NCBI RefSeq assembly: GCF_001425305.1
Contig: NZ_LMEE01000002.1
Location: 444,191-508,190 of the forward strand
DNA from: Phenylobacterium sp. Root1290
Lineage (GTDB): Bacteria; Pseudomonadota; Alphaproteobacteria; Caulobacterales; Caulobacteraceae
DNA length: 64,000 bases
Direction of reading: 5' to 3'
Both the position numbers and the translations under genes were made by a program. Every line of letters begins with the position of its first letter. The first letter of the stretch is position 1. A model generated the notes under the pieces. That model made no database searches. It was not told the origin of the DNA and was given only the letters and a program-made list of their open reading frames with translations. This document shows, piece after piece, positions 17,973 through 27,853 of the stretch.

Positions 17973-19247
17973 ATGAGCGTGCGGGCGTTTTCCGGAGACA
18001 TTCTGAGCGGCGCCAGCGCCGGCGCGGCCGAGCGGTACGAGCAGGCCCTGGAGGCCTACTACTGCTACGCGGGCGATCCGATGACCCTGCTGGACGAGGC
18101 CTTGGCCGACAGTCCGCAGTTCGTGATGGGCCATGCGCTGAAGTCCTACCTGACCTTGATCGGCGCCAACGCCGAGACCTCGCAGATCGGCGTCGCGGCC
18201 CTGGCCGACGCACAGGACCTGCCCGCCAACGACCGCGAGCGCGGGCACCTGGCCGCCCTCGCCAAGATGCGCGACGGCGAACTGAAGGCCGCGGCCCGGA
18301 TCCTGGAGGACCTCGCCATCGCCAATCCGCGCGATGGGTTGGCCCTGCAGGTCGGGCACCTGATCGACTTCCTGGTCGGCGACAGCCGCATGTTGCGCGA
18401 CCGCATCGGACGGGCGTTGCCGCAATGGTCGCCCGGCCAGCCCGGCTACCATGCCCTGCTGGGCATGCACGCCTTCGGCCTGGAGGAATCCGGCCACTAC
18501 GAACGCGCCGAGGAGGCCGGTCGGAAGTCCATCGAGCTCAACGCCCGCAACGGCTGGGCCCGCCATGCGGTGGCCCACGTGATGGAGATGCAGGATCGCC
18601 GCCGCGACGGGATCGCCTGGTTCCGCGGCGATGTCCCGTCATGGACCGAGGAGAGCTTTTTCCAGGTGCACAACTGGTGGCATCTGGCGCTCTTCCACCT
18701 GGGCCTGGACGAGGTCGACGAGGTGCTGGCGCTGTATGACGGCCCGATCTGGGGCGCGAAATCGGATATGGCGTTCGACATGGTGGACGCGGCGGCGCTG
18801 CTCTGGCGGCTGCACCTGCGCGGCGTCGATCTGGGCGAGCGATGGGAGCCGCTGGCCGACGCCTATGAGGCCAAGGTCGACAAGGGAACCTACGCCTTCG
18901 ACGACGCCCACGCGATGATGGCCTTTGTCGGCGCCGGGCGACCGAAAGCGGCCAAGGCCCTGCTGGAGCTGCAGGCGAAAGCCCTGACCAGCGGCGTGGA
19001 CAACGCCGGCTTTACAGGCGAGGTCGGTCTGCCGGTCATGCAGGCGATCCATGCGTTCGGCGAGGGCCATTTCGGCCAGACCGTCGATCGTCTGCGCGAG
19101 GTGCGCAACCGCGCGGCCCGCTTCGGCGGCAGCCACGCCCAGCGCGACCTCCTCGACCTGACGATCATCGAGGCCGCCGGACGCAACGGCGATGGGGCGC
19201 TGAAGGCGGCGCTGCTCGCCGAACGCGCCAACGCCCTGCCGATCTAG
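17973..19247 (+). CDS. TPR protein, tetratricopeptide repeat 38-like
   Basis: 424-residue soluble helical protein. The pattern resembles the eukaryotic/bacterial TTC38 family: GAAERYEQALEAYYCYAGDPM, YHALLGMHAFGLEESGHYERAEEAGRKSIELNARNGWARHAVAHVMEMQDR and VHNWWHLALFHLGLDEVDEVLALYD. Repeats are about 34 residues long. No catalytic motif is evident; it probably acts in protein contacts. GGAGG precedes the ATG at 17973. A TATAAC in the 113-base upstream gap (17917-17922) could be a -10. Its stop shares CTAG with the convergent gene. Confidence 0.88.
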   Translation: MSVRAFSGDILSGASAGAAERYEQALEAYYCYAGDPMTLLDEALADSPQFVMGHALKSYLTLIGANAETSQIGVAALADAQDLPANDRERGHLAALAKMRDGELKAAARILEDLAIANPRDGLALQVGHLIDFLVGDSRMLRDRIGRALPQWSPGQPGYHALLGMHAFGLEESGHYERAEEAGRKSIELNARNGWARHAVAHVMEMQDRRRDGIAWFRGDVPSWTEESFFQVHNWWHLALFHLGLDEVDEVLALYDGPIWGAKSDMAFDMVDAAALLWRLHLRGVDLGERWEPLADAYEAKVDKGTYAFDDAHAMMAFVGAGRPKAAKALLELQAKALTSGVDNAGFTGEVGLPVMQAIHAFGEGHFGQTVDRLREVRNRAARFGGSHAQRDLLDLTIIEAAGRNGDGALKAALLAERANALPI

Positions 19248-22200
19248 GCCGTCGCGGCCTCCCACTTGGCCCAAAGCTTGGCCTCGTCGGCCTTGGCGAC
19301 CTTCACCGAGGCTTCCTTGATGTGGCCAAAGCCGCGGATCGCCTGCGGGACCTGGGCGATCTGGGTCGCCAGGGCCAGGCGCCCGGCGTCGAGGCCCGGC
19401 AGCAGCTTGTCGAGACCGGCCTCGTACTCGGCGATCAGGCCGCGCTCCATGCGCCGCTCCTCGGTGCGGCCGAAGATGTCCAAAGGCCCGCCGCGCAGGC
19501 TCTTCATCCTGGCCATGATCGGGAACGCGGTCTCCAGCATCCAGCCGCCGAACTCGATCTTCTTGGGCTTGCCGTCCGGACCCTTGGGCGCGATCAGCGG
19601 CGGCGAGAGCAGGATCTTGGCCTTGCCGCCCTTGAAGGTCTTGCCGCGCTCGGCCGCGAACCGGCCGTCGGTATAGAGCCGCGCGACCTCGTACTCGTCC
19701 TTGTAGGCCATCAGCTTGTAGAGGTTCACGGCGACGGCGCGCGTCAGAGCGTCGGCGCCCAGCGGCGCCTCGGCGGCCGCGACCTTGGCCACCGTGTCGG
19801 CATAGCGCTTGGCGTAGGCCGCGTTCTGGTAGGCGGTCAGCTCGCGGGTCCGATGGGCGATCAGTTCGTCCAGCGGCATGGTCTCGGGCGTCGGCGTGTG
19901 CTCCTCGGCGGCCCGGGCCAGGCTGGGATCGTGCGCCACGCGGCGGCCCAGCTCGAACGCCTGGAGGTTGGCCTCGGCCTGCACGCCGTTCAGGCGGATG
20001 GCGCGATAGACCGCGCGGCTGGAGAGCGGGATCAGGCCCTTCTGCCAGGCGAAGCCGACCATGATCATGTTGGCGTAGATGGCGTCGCCGAAGGTGGTCT
20101 CGGCCAGATGGTGGGCCGGGCATTCGTCGTAGGCCTTGCTGGCCGCCTTGATCCGCCGGGACATGGCGCCGCTGTCGAAGCGCACATCGCGGTCGGTGAC
20201 GAAGTCGGCGGTCGGCGCGAAGTCCTCGTTGCCGACCGCGACCGTGCGGTCCTTGGCGTAGAGCGCCAGCGCGTCGGCGCCGGCCGCCGAGAGGATGTCG
20301 CAGGCGATCAGGACGTGGGCGCTGGCCGCCGGCACGCGGCCGCCGACGACGGTGTCCTCGGTCTCGCCGATGCGGACGTGCGAGAATACCGCCCCGCCCT
20401 TCTGGGCCAGGCCGGTCATGTCGACCACCGACGAAGCGCGCCCGTCGACGTGCGCGGCCATCGCCAGGATGGACGCGACTGTGGTCACGCCCGTGCCGCC
20501 GATGCCGGTGAAGACGATGTTGCGTACGCCCTCCAGCGGCTCGAACGTCGGCAGCGGGGTCGAGTCCGCGGTCAGCGCCGGCATGGTCTTGGCCTGGGCG
20601 TTCTCGCCGCCTTCGATGGTGACGAAGGACGGGCAGAAGCCGTCCAGGCAGGAATAGTCGGTGTTGCAGGTCGACTGGTTGATCTTCCGCTTGCGGCCGA
20701 ACTCGGTGTTCAGCGGCTCGACGGAGACACAGTTCGACTTCTTCGAGCAGTCGCCGCAGCCCTCGCAGACCAGTGGGTTGATGAAGACGCGCTTGGTGGC
20801 GACCTCCATCGACCCGCGCTTGCGGCGACGGCGCTTCTCGGTGGCGCAGACCTGATCGTAGAGCAGCACCGTGGTCCCGGGCGTCTCGCGCAGCATCTTC
20901 TGCACGGCCATCAGCTCGGAGCGCGGCTTGACCTCGACGCCCGGCGCCAGGTCGGTGGCGCCCTCGTAGCGACTGGGATCGTCGGCGACGATCACCGTCT
21001 TGGCGACGCCTTCGGAGGCCAGTTGGCGGGTGATCTGGGCGGGAGTGAAGCCGCTCTCGGCCGGCTGGCCGCCGGTCATGGCGACGGCGTCGTTGAACAG
21101 CAGCTTGTAGGTGACGTGCGAACTGGCGGCCACCGAGGCGCGGATCGCCAGCGAGCCGGAGTGATTGTAGGTGCCGTCGCCCAGGTTCACGAACACATGC
21201 GGTTCGGTGGTGAACGGCGCCGAGCCGACCCAGGTCAGACCCTCGCCGCCCATGTGGCTGTTCAGGTCGGTCTGCGGGTCGTTGAAGCTGGCCATGTAGT
21301 GGCAGCCGATGCCGGCCAGGGCGCGCGTGCCTTCCGGCAGGCGGGTCGAGGTGTTGTGCGGACAGCCCGAGCAGAAGAACGGTTTGCGCTGCTGGTCGGC
21401 GGCCAGGGTCACGGCGGCGACCGAGGCGGCCGACACGCGGCTGAGATAGTCGTGGACCCGCTCCATATGCGGTCCGGGCGGAAGTCGGTCGGCGATCGCC
21501 AGCGCGACCTCGGCCACCGAAAGCGAGCCCAGCGTCGACAGCAGGGGATGGCCTTGCTCATCGACCTTGCCGACGATCTTGGGCCGCGCGTGGGCCGGCA
21601 GGTCGTAGAGCGCGGCGCGGGCCTGGGTCTCGATCAGCGGCCGCTTGTGCTCGATGACCATCAGCGTCTCGAGGCCGGCCGCGAATGAGCGCAGCCCCGT
21701 CGGCTCCAGCGGCCAGGGCATGCCGACCTTGTAGATGGCGACGCCGAGATCGGAGGCCTGTTTGGACGAGATGCCCATGGCGGCGAGCGCCTCGATCACG
21801 TCCTTGTAGGCCTGCCCTTGGCAGACGATGCCGAGGCGCGGCCGCGAGGATCCGAGCATGACCCGGTCAAGACGGTTGGCGCGGGCGAAGGCGAGCGCAG
21901 CTGGAATCTTGAAATTGCGGAGCCGGCGCTCCTTCTCCAGCGGCTGGTCCTTCAGCCGGATGCCGAGGCCGCCGGCCGGCATGTTGAAGTTGGTCGGGAC
22001 GACGATCTGGTGACGGTTCACCGACACGTCGATGGTGACGCCTGAGTCCATGGTGTCGGCCAGCGCGATCAGCCCGACCCACAGGCCCGAGAACCGCGAC
22101 ATGGCGATGCCCATCAGGCCGTAGTCGAGCACTTCCTGCACGTCGGCCGGCGACAGCACCGGCATCTCGAAGTCCTGGAACGCGAACTCGGACTGCGACG

Positions 22201-22666
22201 GCAGGGTGGAGGATTTGCAGGTGTGGTCGTCGCCGGCCACGGCCAGCACGCCGCCCTTGGACCAGGTTCCGGCGAAGTTGGCGTGCTTGAACGCGTCGCC
22301 GGTGCGATCGACGCCCGGCGCCTTGCCGTACCACATGCCGGTCACGCCATCGAACTTGGCGCCCGGGAACAGATTGGCCTGCTGGCTGCCCCAGACGGCG
22401 GTGGCCGCGAGGTCTTCGTTGAGGCCTTCCTTGAAGACGACCTCGGCTTCCTTGAGGAACTTGCCGGCGCGGTGGGCCTGCTGGTCCAGGCCGCCCAGCG
22501 GCGAGCCGCGATAGCCCGACACGAAACCGGCCGTGTTGAGGCCAGCGGCCTTGTCCAGCCGATGCTGATCCATCATCACCCGGAGCAGCGCCTGAACGCC
22601 GGTGATGAAGACTCGACCTTCCGTGAGCAGGAATTTGTCGTCGAGCGTCACGTCAGCGTGCCGCAT
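19244..22666 (-). CDS. Fused indolepyruvate ferredoxin oxidoreductase (IorA-IorB)
   Basis: A large 1140-residue oxidoreductase of the 2-oxoacid ferredoxin oxidoreductase superfamily. Thiamine diphosphate half first (FVSGYRGSPLGGLDQQ, FVNLGDGTYNHSGSLAIRASVAA), then an iron-sulfur insert around residue 620-680 with CEGCGDC and the Cys cluster STCNTDYSCLDGFCPS, then the gamma-like half (FTGIGGTGVTTVASILAMAA). It would oxidatively decarboxylate aryl-pyruvates from aromatic amino acids to acyl-CoA. Fused forms are common in aerobic Alphaproteobacteria. It is divergent from an Lrp-family regulator. A long open frame on the opposite strand is a GC artefact. Confidence 0.93.
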   Translation of the reverse strand: MRHADVTLDDKFLLTEGRVFITGVQALLRVMMDQHRLDKAAGLNTAGFVSGYRGSPLGGLDQQAHRAGKFLKEAEVVFKEGLNEDLAATAVWGSQQANLFPGAKFDGVTGMWYGKAPGVDRTGDAFKHANFAGTWSKGGVLAVAGDDHTCKSSTLPSQSEFAFQDFEMPVLSPADVQEVLDYGLMGIAMSRFSGLWVGLIALADTMDSGVTIDVSVNRHQIVVPTNFNMPAGGLGIRLKDQPLEKERRLRNFKIPAALAFARANRLDRVMLGSSRPRLGIVCQGQAYKDVIEALAAMGISSKQASDLGVAIYKVGMPWPLEPTGLRSFAAGLETLMVIEHKRPLIETQARAALYDLPAHARPKIVGKVDEQGHPLLSTLGSLSVAEVALAIADRLPPGPHMERVHDYLSRVSAASVAAVTLAADQQRKPFFCSGCPHNTSTRLPEGTRALAGIGCHYMASFNDPQTDLNSHMGGEGLTWVGSAPFTTEPHVFVNLGDGTYNHSGSLAIRASVAASSHVTYKLLFNDAVAMTGGQPAESGFTPAQITRQLASEGVAKTVIVADDPSRYEGATDLAPGVEVKPRSELMAVQKMLRETPGTTVLLYDQVCATEKRRRRKRGSMEVATKRVFINPLVCEGCGDCSKKSNCVSVEPLNTEFGRKRKINQSTCNTDYSCLDGFCPSFVTIEGGENAQAKTMPALTADSTPLPTFEPLEGVRNIVFTGIGGTGVTTVASILAMAAHVDGRASSVVDMTGLAQKGGAVFSHVRIGETEDTVVGGRVPAASAHVLIACDILSAAGADALALYAKDRTVAVGNEDFAPTADFVTDRDVRFDSGAMSRRIKAASKAYDECPAHHLAETTFGDAIYANMIMVGFAWQKGLIPLSSRAVYRAIRLNGVQAEANLQAFELGRRVAHDPSLARAAEEHTPTPETMPLDELIAHRTRELTAYQNAAYAKRYADTVAKVAAAEAPLGADALTRAVAVNLYKLMAYKDEYEVARLYTDGRFAAERGKTFKGGKAKILLSPPLIAPKGPDGKPKKIEFGGWMLETAFPIMARMKSLRGGPLDIFGRTEERRMERGLIAEYEAGLDKLLPGLDAGRLALATQIAQVPQAIRGFGHIKEASVKVAKADEAKLWAKWEAATA

Positions 22667-22807
22667 AGCAATATCTTTCCTTTTCGGCTCCCCAATGGCT
22701 ATAGAAGATCATATAAGATCGATGGAATTGCTTGCCAAAGGCGTGCCCCTCCAAAGCCATTTCGGGGCAAGAATGACGCCGACATATGCCGTTTGATGGA
22801 GGAAATA
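22667..22807. promoter_or_regulatory. Divergent promoter region, ior / lrp
   Basis: 141 bases between two divergently read starts, AT-richer than its surroundings. It contains GATC-ATATAA-GATC (22707-22720), a near-dyad with an AT core of the kind Lrp proteins bind, and two CCAAAG copies (22734-22739 and 22752-22757). The neighbouring Lrp is the obvious candidate ligand. No -35/-10 pair can be fixed with confidence. Confidence 0.4.
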
Positions 22808-23305
22808 TTGTCCGAGGCCCTCGACGCGGTCGATGCCAAGATTCTGGATCTGATCCAGCATGACGCCGGATTGTCGGTCGCAGAGATCGCTGAACGGGTC
22901 GGATTGTCCTCCAGCCCCTGCTGGCGGCGGATCAAGCGCCTGGAAGACACCGGCGTCATTCAGCGCCGCGTGACGATCCTGGACCGCGACCTCCTGGGCC
23001 TTGGCTTCGAGGTCTACTGCACCGTCAAGCTCAGCCTGCCGACCAAGGACAACCTCGACGCCTTCGAAAGTGCGATCACCAAGCTGGCCGAAGTCGTGCA
23101 GTGCGCCACCGTAACCGGCGCCGCCGACTATGAACTGCGCATCGTGACGCGCGACATGCATGCCTTCGACGATTTCCTGCGCGACAAGATCCTGTCGCTG
23201 GGCCTGGTGTCGAACATCGAAAGCCGGATCGTCATTCGGTCCGTGAAGCACACCACCGCCGCGCCCCTCGGCCTTGTCAGCCCCTATGTGAGCGCGCAAG
23301 GCTAG
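22808..23305 (+). CDS. Lrp/AsnC family transcriptional regulator
   Basis: 165 residues. N-terminal HTH: LDAVDAKILDLIQHDAGLSVAEIAERVGLSSSPCWRRIKRLEDTGVI, with the RAM ligand-binding domain after it (VYCTVKLSLPTKDNLDAFESAI, VVQCATVTGAADYELRIVTRDMHAFDDFL). The start is TTG 22808 because GGAGG ends 6 bases upstream; an ATG at 22796 adds four residues but overlaps that site. It is divergent from the oxidoreductase gene, so it probably controls that gene and itself in response to an aromatic or branched-chain amino acid. Confidence 0.93.
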   Translation: MSEALDAVDAKILDLIQHDAGLSVAEIAERVGLSSSPCWRRIKRLEDTGVIQRRVTILDRDLLGLGFEVYCTVKLSLPTKDNLDAFESAITKLAEVVQCATVTGAADYELRIVTRDMHAFDDFLRDKILSLGLVSNIESRIVIRSVKHTTAAPLGLVSPYVSAQG

Positions 23306-23353
23306 CCTCCTTCCTGCACCTCCCCTGCAGGAGGAAACGCAGGGAGCGGGAAA

Positions 23354-24244
23354 ATGATCGACCTCGTCATCGACCAACGGCGCAAGGACCTCGGCGGGTT
23401 CGAGGTCGGACGCGTGCTGCCGTACGCCAAGCGGCGGATGATCGGGCCCTTCATCTTCTTCGACCACATGGGGCCGGCGGACTTCCAGGCCGGCTTCGGT
23501 CGCGAAGTGGATGTGCGGCCCCATCCGCACATCGGCCTCTCGACGCTCTCGTATCTGTTCGAAGGCGAGATGACCCACCGCGATTCCGTGGGGGTCACCC
23601 AGCCGATCCGTCCAGGCGAGGTCAACTGGATGACCGCCGGCAGCGGCATCACCCACTCCGAGCGCTTCGAAACGCTGCGCGAGAAGGGCGGCCGAATGAA
23701 CGGCATCCAGACTTGGATCGCCCTGCCGGTCGAGGACGAGGAGATGGCGCCCTCATTCAGCCACTACTCGCCCGACGTCCTGCCGACCCATGAGGAAAAG
23801 GGCATGTGGGCGCGGCTGATCGCCGGCCAGGCCTTCGGCGCCTCCTCGCCGGTCCAGACCCATTCGCCGATGTTCTACGTCCATTGGCATCTGAACGCCG
23901 GCGCCCAGGCGCAGCTCCCGGCCGAGTATCCCGAACGCGCGGCCTATGTGGCCCAGGGCATGGTCGAGGTGGACGGGCGCCAGTACCACGAGGGCCAGAT
24001 GCTGGTGTTCCTGCCCGGCCAGCCCGTCCTGTTCACCGCGATCAGCGACGCGATCGTCATGCTGCTCGGCGGCGAGCCGATCGGTCCTCGGCTGATCGAG
24101 TGGAACTTCGTCTCCTCGTCCAAGGACCGCCTGGAACAGGCCAAGGCCGATTGGCGCGCCGGACGCATGAAGCTGCCCGACGCCGACGACCAGGAGTTCA
24201 TCCCCCTGCCCGAGCCGCCGCCGCCCGCCAATCCGATGTCCTAG
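23354..24244 (+). CDS. Pirin family protein
   Basis: 296 residues with the two cupin-fold barrels of pirins. The metal site motif is HPHIGLSTLSYLFEGEMTHRDSVG followed by MTAGSGITHSER, holding the expected His/His/His/Glu set. Bacterial pirins bind iron and some act as quercetinase-like dioxygenases or modulate pyruvate dehydrogenase, but the role here is not known. ATG at 23354 follows AGGGAGCGGGAAA. It is 48 bases after the Lrp gene and may be cotranscribed. Confidence 0.93.
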   Translation: MIDLVIDQRRKDLGGFEVGRVLPYAKRRMIGPFIFFDHMGPADFQAGFGREVDVRPHPHIGLSTLSYLFEGEMTHRDSVGVTQPIRPGEVNWMTAGSGITHSERFETLREKGGRMNGIQTWIALPVEDEEMAPSFSHYSPDVLPTHEEKGMWARLIAGQAFGASSPVQTHSPMFYVHWHLNAGAQAQLPAEYPERAAYVAQGMVEVDGRQYHEGQMLVFLPGQPVLFTAISDAIVMLLGGEPIGPRLIEWNFVSSSKDRLEQAKADWRAGRMKLPDADDQEFIPLPEPPPPANPMS

Positions 24245-24328
24245 TCGCCCAATCGCGACAAACGGACTTGATCGACCCAAGGTAAAGCGCGCGAGATGCC
24301 GCCCAAGCAGAAGTCCAGGGAGGACGGC

Positions 24329-24946
24329 ATGAAACTCTATTCTTCGATGGGCCCCAATCCGGCGGTCGTGACGATGTTCCTCGCCGAGAAGGGCGCGGAG
24401 CTGCCGACCGAGAAGGTCGACCTGATGGGCGGCGAAAACCGCCAGGCGCCCTACGTGGCCAAGAACCCGGCCGGGCAGCTGCCGTGCCTCGAACTGGACG
24501 ACGGCTCGCACCTGGCCGAGATCACCGCCATCTGCGAGTACTTGGACGAGAAGCTGCCGGGCCCGTCGCTGATCGGCGCGACGCCCGAGGAGCGCGCCGC
24601 CACCCGCATGTGGGTGCGCCGTATCGATCTCAACATCTGCGAGCCGCTGACCAGCGGCTTCCGCTATGCCGAGGGCCTGCCGCTGTTCCAGAGCCGCATG
24701 CGGACGATCCCGCATGCCGCCGGGGATCTAAAGGAACTGGCCCAGGAAAAGCTGACCTGGCTCGACGGCCTGATGACCGGCAAGACCTGGGTGGCCGGCG
24801 AGCGCTTCACCCTGGCCGACATCATGCTGTTCTGCTTCCTGCAGTTCGGGGCCACGGTGGGCCAGCCGCTCAACCCCGAAAACAAGAACATCGTCGCCTG
24901 GTTCGAGCGCGTGAAGGCTCGGGCCGGCGAGAAGGCCCCGGCCTGA
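24329..24946 (+). CDS. Glutathione S-transferase family protein
   Basis: 205 residues with thioredoxin-like N-terminal domain (MKLYSSMGPNPAVVTMFLAEKG; KNPAGQLPCLELDDG holds the cis-Pro; AEITAICEYLDE is the SNAIL-type motif that contacts the glutathione backbone) and helical C-terminal domain (TWVAGERFTLADIMLFCFLQFG). It probably conjugates glutathione to electrophiles, substrate unknown. The start is ATG 24329 behind GGGAGGACGG; the frame is open 11 codons further. A hairpin lies between this gene and the convergent pgsA. Confidence 0.9.
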   Translation: MKLYSSMGPNPAVVTMFLAEKGAELPTEKVDLMGGENRQAPYVAKNPAGQLPCLELDDGSHLAEITAICEYLDEKLPGPSLIGATPEERAATRMWVRRIDLNICEPLTSGFRYAEGLPLFQSRMRTIPHAAGDLKELAQEKLTWLDGLMTGKTWVAGERFTLADIMLFCFLQFGATVGQPLNPENKNIVAWFERVKARAGEKAPA

Positions 24947-24956
24947 GCGACCACGT

Positions 24957-24980
24957 GGGGCTCGCGGCGACGCGGGCCCC
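24957..24980. terminator. Palindromic hairpin between GST and pgsA
   Basis: A 10-bp stem (GGGGCTCGCG / CGCGGGCCCC, one G-T pair) with a GCGA loop, ending one base before the pgsA stop codon. It lies between two convergent genes and may terminate both, though no T-run is present. Confidence 0.5.
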
Positions 24981-25604
24981 CTACTTCGTCATCAGCGCCT
25001 TGCGGGTCTGTTCCCAGTACTGCGCGCCGGTGATCAGGGTGACGATCGTCGCCAGCCACATCAGGCCGTGGGCGAAGAGCACCACCGGCTGCTCGATGGC
25101 CGGATCGGCAGGCAGGCCGAATGCGCCCCACGACGCCACCAGCAGCTCGGCCGCCAGGGCGGTCAATTGCAGCGTCGTCTTCCACTTCGCCAACATCGTG
25201 ACCGGCAGTTTCACGCCCTTGCCGGCGCCGACTTCGCGCAGCGCGCTGACCGTGAACTCGCGGAACAGCATCAGGCCCGCCGGCAGCACCACCGCCGGCT
25301 GACCGCCCATGGCCAGCAGGCCCAGGATCGCGCCGCAGACCAGCACCTTGTCGCCGATCGGGTCGAGGATCGCGCCCCAGACCGTGACCGCGTCGAGCTT
25401 GCGCGCCAGCCAACCGTCGAAGAAGTCGGTGACGGCGGCGATGACGAACGACCAGAAGGCCCAACGCTGCAGTGAGAACTGCGCCTCAGGCGTCAGGCGC
25501 TCGCTGACATAGGGCACGGCGCCGGCCGCCGTCGCCAGGGCCAGGAAGACGAAGAGTGTCAGGACCAGCCGCAGCGAGGTCAGGATGTTCGGCAGAGCTT
25601 TCAT
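24981..25604 (-). CDS. pgsA: CDP-diacylglycerol-glycerol-3-phosphate 3-phosphatidyltransferase
   Basis: 207-residue inner-membrane enzyme that makes phosphatidylglycerol-phosphate, the first committed step to PG and cardiolipin. The CDP-alcohol phosphotransferase motif DG-x2-AR-x8-G-x3-D-x3-D is intact: FFDGWLARKLDAVTVWGAILDPIGDK (about residues 61-85). Several hydrophobic segments surround it. Start at ATG 25604. Transcribed after uvrC and a small secreted protein, as commonly seen in Alphaproteobacteria where uvrC and pgsA are neighbours. Confidence 0.93.
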   Translation of the reverse strand: MKALPNILTSLRLVLTLFVFLALATAAGAVPYVSERLTPEAQFSLQRWAFWSFVIAAVTDFFDGWLARKLDAVTVWGAILDPIGDKVLVCGAILGLLAMGGQPAVVLPAGLMLFREFTVSALREVGAGKGVKLPVTMLAKWKTTLQLTALAAELLVASWGAFGLPADPAIEQPVVLFAHGLMWLATIVTLITGAQYWEQTRKALMTK

Positions 25605-25622
25605 GGCGCGCTGGACTGTCCT

Positions 25623-25895
25623 TTAGGTGGCCGGCGTCAGCTCGACCGTCTTGGTTTGCTTGGCATAGACGCAGATTCGCTTGTCCGCGCCCTCCCGTAG
25701 CACGGCAAGCCCGTGGGTCTCCGTACCGACAGGGTGGACCAGCACTTCCGGCGCCTTCATTCCCGTCGCCTTGGCCGCGGCCAGGCACTTGGCGCCCACG
25801 TCCGCGCGGAACTCTTCCCAGGCCTGCGGCGAGCTGGCCTGGCTCACGGCCGGGATCAGGGCGGCGAGCACGGCTACGGCGGCGATGCGGAACAT
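25623..25895 (-). CDS. Small secreted hypothetical protein (90 aa)
   Basis: A signal peptide ends near residue 20 (AALIPAVSQASS). The mature part is a short domain with two Cys (GAKCLAAAK, KRICVYAK) that may form a disulfide, which suits a periplasmic protein. It lies between uvrC and pgsA on the same strand with small gaps (43 and 18 bases). I recognise no family; the operon position and signal peptide support it. Confidence 0.72.
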   Translation of the reverse strand: MFRIAAVAVLAALIPAVSQASSPQAWEEFRADVGAKCLAAAKATGMKAPEVLVHPVGTETHGLAVLREGADKRICVYAKQTKTVELTPAT

Positions 25896-25938
25896 GAGCG
25901 TCTCCTCGTTGATCAGGACGAGCAGACTAGCCGCATGC

Positions 25939-27807
25939 TCAACCCTTGCGGAAGAAATCGAAGATCCGCTGCGCCAGCGCCTCGCTCACCCCGTCGACCT
26001 TGGCGAGGTCGTCGACCGAGGCGCGGCTGACGCCCCGCGCCGACCCGAACGCATGCAGCAGGGCGCGCTTGCGGCCCGGCCCGACGCCGTCGATCTCGTC
26101 GAGCGGGTTCTTCTTGATGTCCATGGCGCGCCGGGTCTGGTGGCTGCCGTTGGCGAAACGGTGCGCTTCATCGCGCAGGCGCTGAAGGTAGTAGAGCACC
26201 GGCGACTTGGGCTCGAGCATGAAGGGCGTCTTGCCCTCGATGAAGAAGCGCTCCAGGCCGGCGTCGCGGTCCGGCCCCTTGGCGACTCCGACCACGTCGA
26301 TGTCGTCCACGCCCAGGTCGGCCATGATCTCCATCACGGCGGCCAGCTGGCCCGCCCCGCCGTCCACCAGCACCAGGTCGGGACGCGGCGGATTCTCGCC
26401 GGCTTCCTCGTCCTTGACCATGCGCGAGAACCGGCGGCGCATGACTTCCTTCATCATGCCGTAGTCGTCGCCGGGGGTGAGGTCGGTCCCCTTGATGTTG
26501 AACTTGCGATACTGGCCCTTCTGGAAGCCCTCCGGGCCGGCGACGATCATGCCGCCGACCGCGTTGGTCCCTGAGATGTGGGCGTTATCGTAGACCTCGA
26601 TGCGCTCGGGACTGGCCTCCAGACCAAAGGCCTCGCAAACTCCGGCCAGCAGCTTCGACTGGGCCGAGCTCTCGGCCATCTTGCGGCCCAGGGCCTCGCG
26701 GGCGTTGGTCAGGGCGTGATCGACCAGCTGGGCCTTCTCGCCGCGCTTGGGCTGGTTGATCTCGACCTTGCGCCCCGCCTTCAACGCGAAGGCTTCGGAG
26801 AGCAACTGACACTCCGAGGGTTCGATGTTGGTCAGGATCAGCCGCGGGATCGGCTTGTCGTCGTAGAACTGGCCCAGGAACGCCGACATGACGTCGACGT
26901 CCTCGTCGGTCCTGTCCACACGCGGGAAATAGGCGCGGTTGCCCCAGTTCTGGCCCGCCCGGAAGAAGAACACCTGGACGCAGGCCTGGCCGCCCTCGGC
27001 GTACAGCGCGAAGACGTCGGCCTCCTCAAGGGTCTCAGGATTGATCTGCTGCTCCTGCGCCACCGAGGCCAGGGCGCGGATGCGGTCGCGGATCCGGGCG
27101 GCGCGTTCGAACTCCATATCGTCCGAGGCGGCCTGCATCTCGGCCGACAGCTTGCCGACGACCGCGCGGCTACGCCCGCGCAGGAAGTCCTCGGCCTGTT
27201 CGACCAGGCCCGCATAGTCCTCGAGGCTGATCAGCCCGGTGCAGGGGGCCGCGCAGCGCTTGATCTGGTGCAGCATGCAGGGCCGGGTGCGGCTCTCGTA
27301 GACGCTGTCCGAGCACGAGCGCAGCAGGAACGCCTTCTGCAGGGTGTTCAGCGTCTTGGTCACCGAGTGGGCCGAGGCGAACGGTCCGAAATAGTCGCCC
27401 TTGATCGTGTGCGCGCCGCGATGCTTGCGCAGCTGGGCGGCGGCGTGGTCGCGCCGGATCACGATCTCGGGGAAGCTCTTGTCGTCGCGCAGCAGCACGT
27501 TGAAGCGCGGCTTGAGCTGCTTGATCAGGTTGATTTCCAGCAGCAGCGCGTCGGTCTCGGTGCGGACCGTGACGAACTCCATCGAGCGCGTCAGGTCGAC
27601 CATCAGGGCGATGCGCTGGGTGTGGAAGCGGCCCTGGGCGTATTGCAGCACCCGCTTCTTCAGCGAGCGCGCCTTGCCGACGTAGAGGACCTCGCCGCCC
27701 TCGCCCATCATGCGGTAGACGCCGGGCGCGTCGGGCAGACGGCGCACCTCGTCCTTGATCAGGGCTGCACCCTGCAGGGGCGCGTCTGCGGTCACTTCGG
27801 TCGGCAT
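25939..27807 (-). CDS. uvrC: Excinuclease ABC subunit C
   Basis: 622 residues. The GIY-YIG nuclease domain (3' incision) is at the N-terminus: [31 protein letters not shown]. The UVR motif ([18 protein letters not shown]) lies near residue 230, then the RNase H-like 5' nuclease domain ([36 protein letters not shown]) and C-terminal HhH repeats ([36 protein letters not shown]). It is a full-length core nucleotide-excision repair nuclease working with UvrAB. Start ATG 27807. Expression could be constitutive; no LexA box was identified by eye. Confidence 0.97.
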   Translation of the reverse strand: MPTEVTADAPLQGAALIKDEVRRLPDAPGVYRMMGEGGEVLYVGKARSLKKRVLQYAQGRFHTQRIALMVDLTRSMEFVTVRTETDALLLEINLIKQLKPRFNVLLRDDKSFPEIVIRRDHAAAQLRKHRGAHTIKGDYFGPFASAHSVTKTLNTLQKAFLLRSCSDSVYESRTRPCMLHQIKRCAAPCTGLISLEDYAGLVEQAEDFLRGRSRAVVGKLSAEMQAASDDMEFERAARIRDRIRALASVAQEQQINPETLEEADVFALYAEGGQACVQVFFFRAGQNWGNRAYFPRVDRTDEDVDVMSAFLGQFYDDKPIPRLILTNIEPSECQLLSEAFALKAGRKVEINQPKRGEKAQLVDHALTNAREALGRKMAESSAQSKLLAGVCEAFGLEASPERIEVYDNAHISGTNAVGGMIVAGPEGFQKGQYRKFNIKGTDLTPGDDYGMMKEVMRRRFSRMVKDEEAGENPPRPDLVLVDGGAGQLAAVMEIMADLGVDDIDVVGVAKGPDRDAGLERFFIEGKTPFMLEPKSPVLYYLQRLRDEAHRFANGSHQTRRAMDIKKNPLDEIDGVGPGRKRALLHAFGSARGVSRASVDDLAKVDGVSEALAQRIFDFFRKG

Positions 27808-27853
27808 GTCGCCAATATAGGCGAGTCCGCGCCCAGGCGTAGGGCGCGCGGCG

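Noticed and set aside
19322..21688. Open frame of about 790 codons on the plus strand, opposite to the indolepyruvate oxidoreductase
   Set aside because: Sequence is low in information, full of Gly/Arg/Ala/His, has no domain and lies antisense to a well-supported gene. Expected from codon bias in GC-rich DNA.
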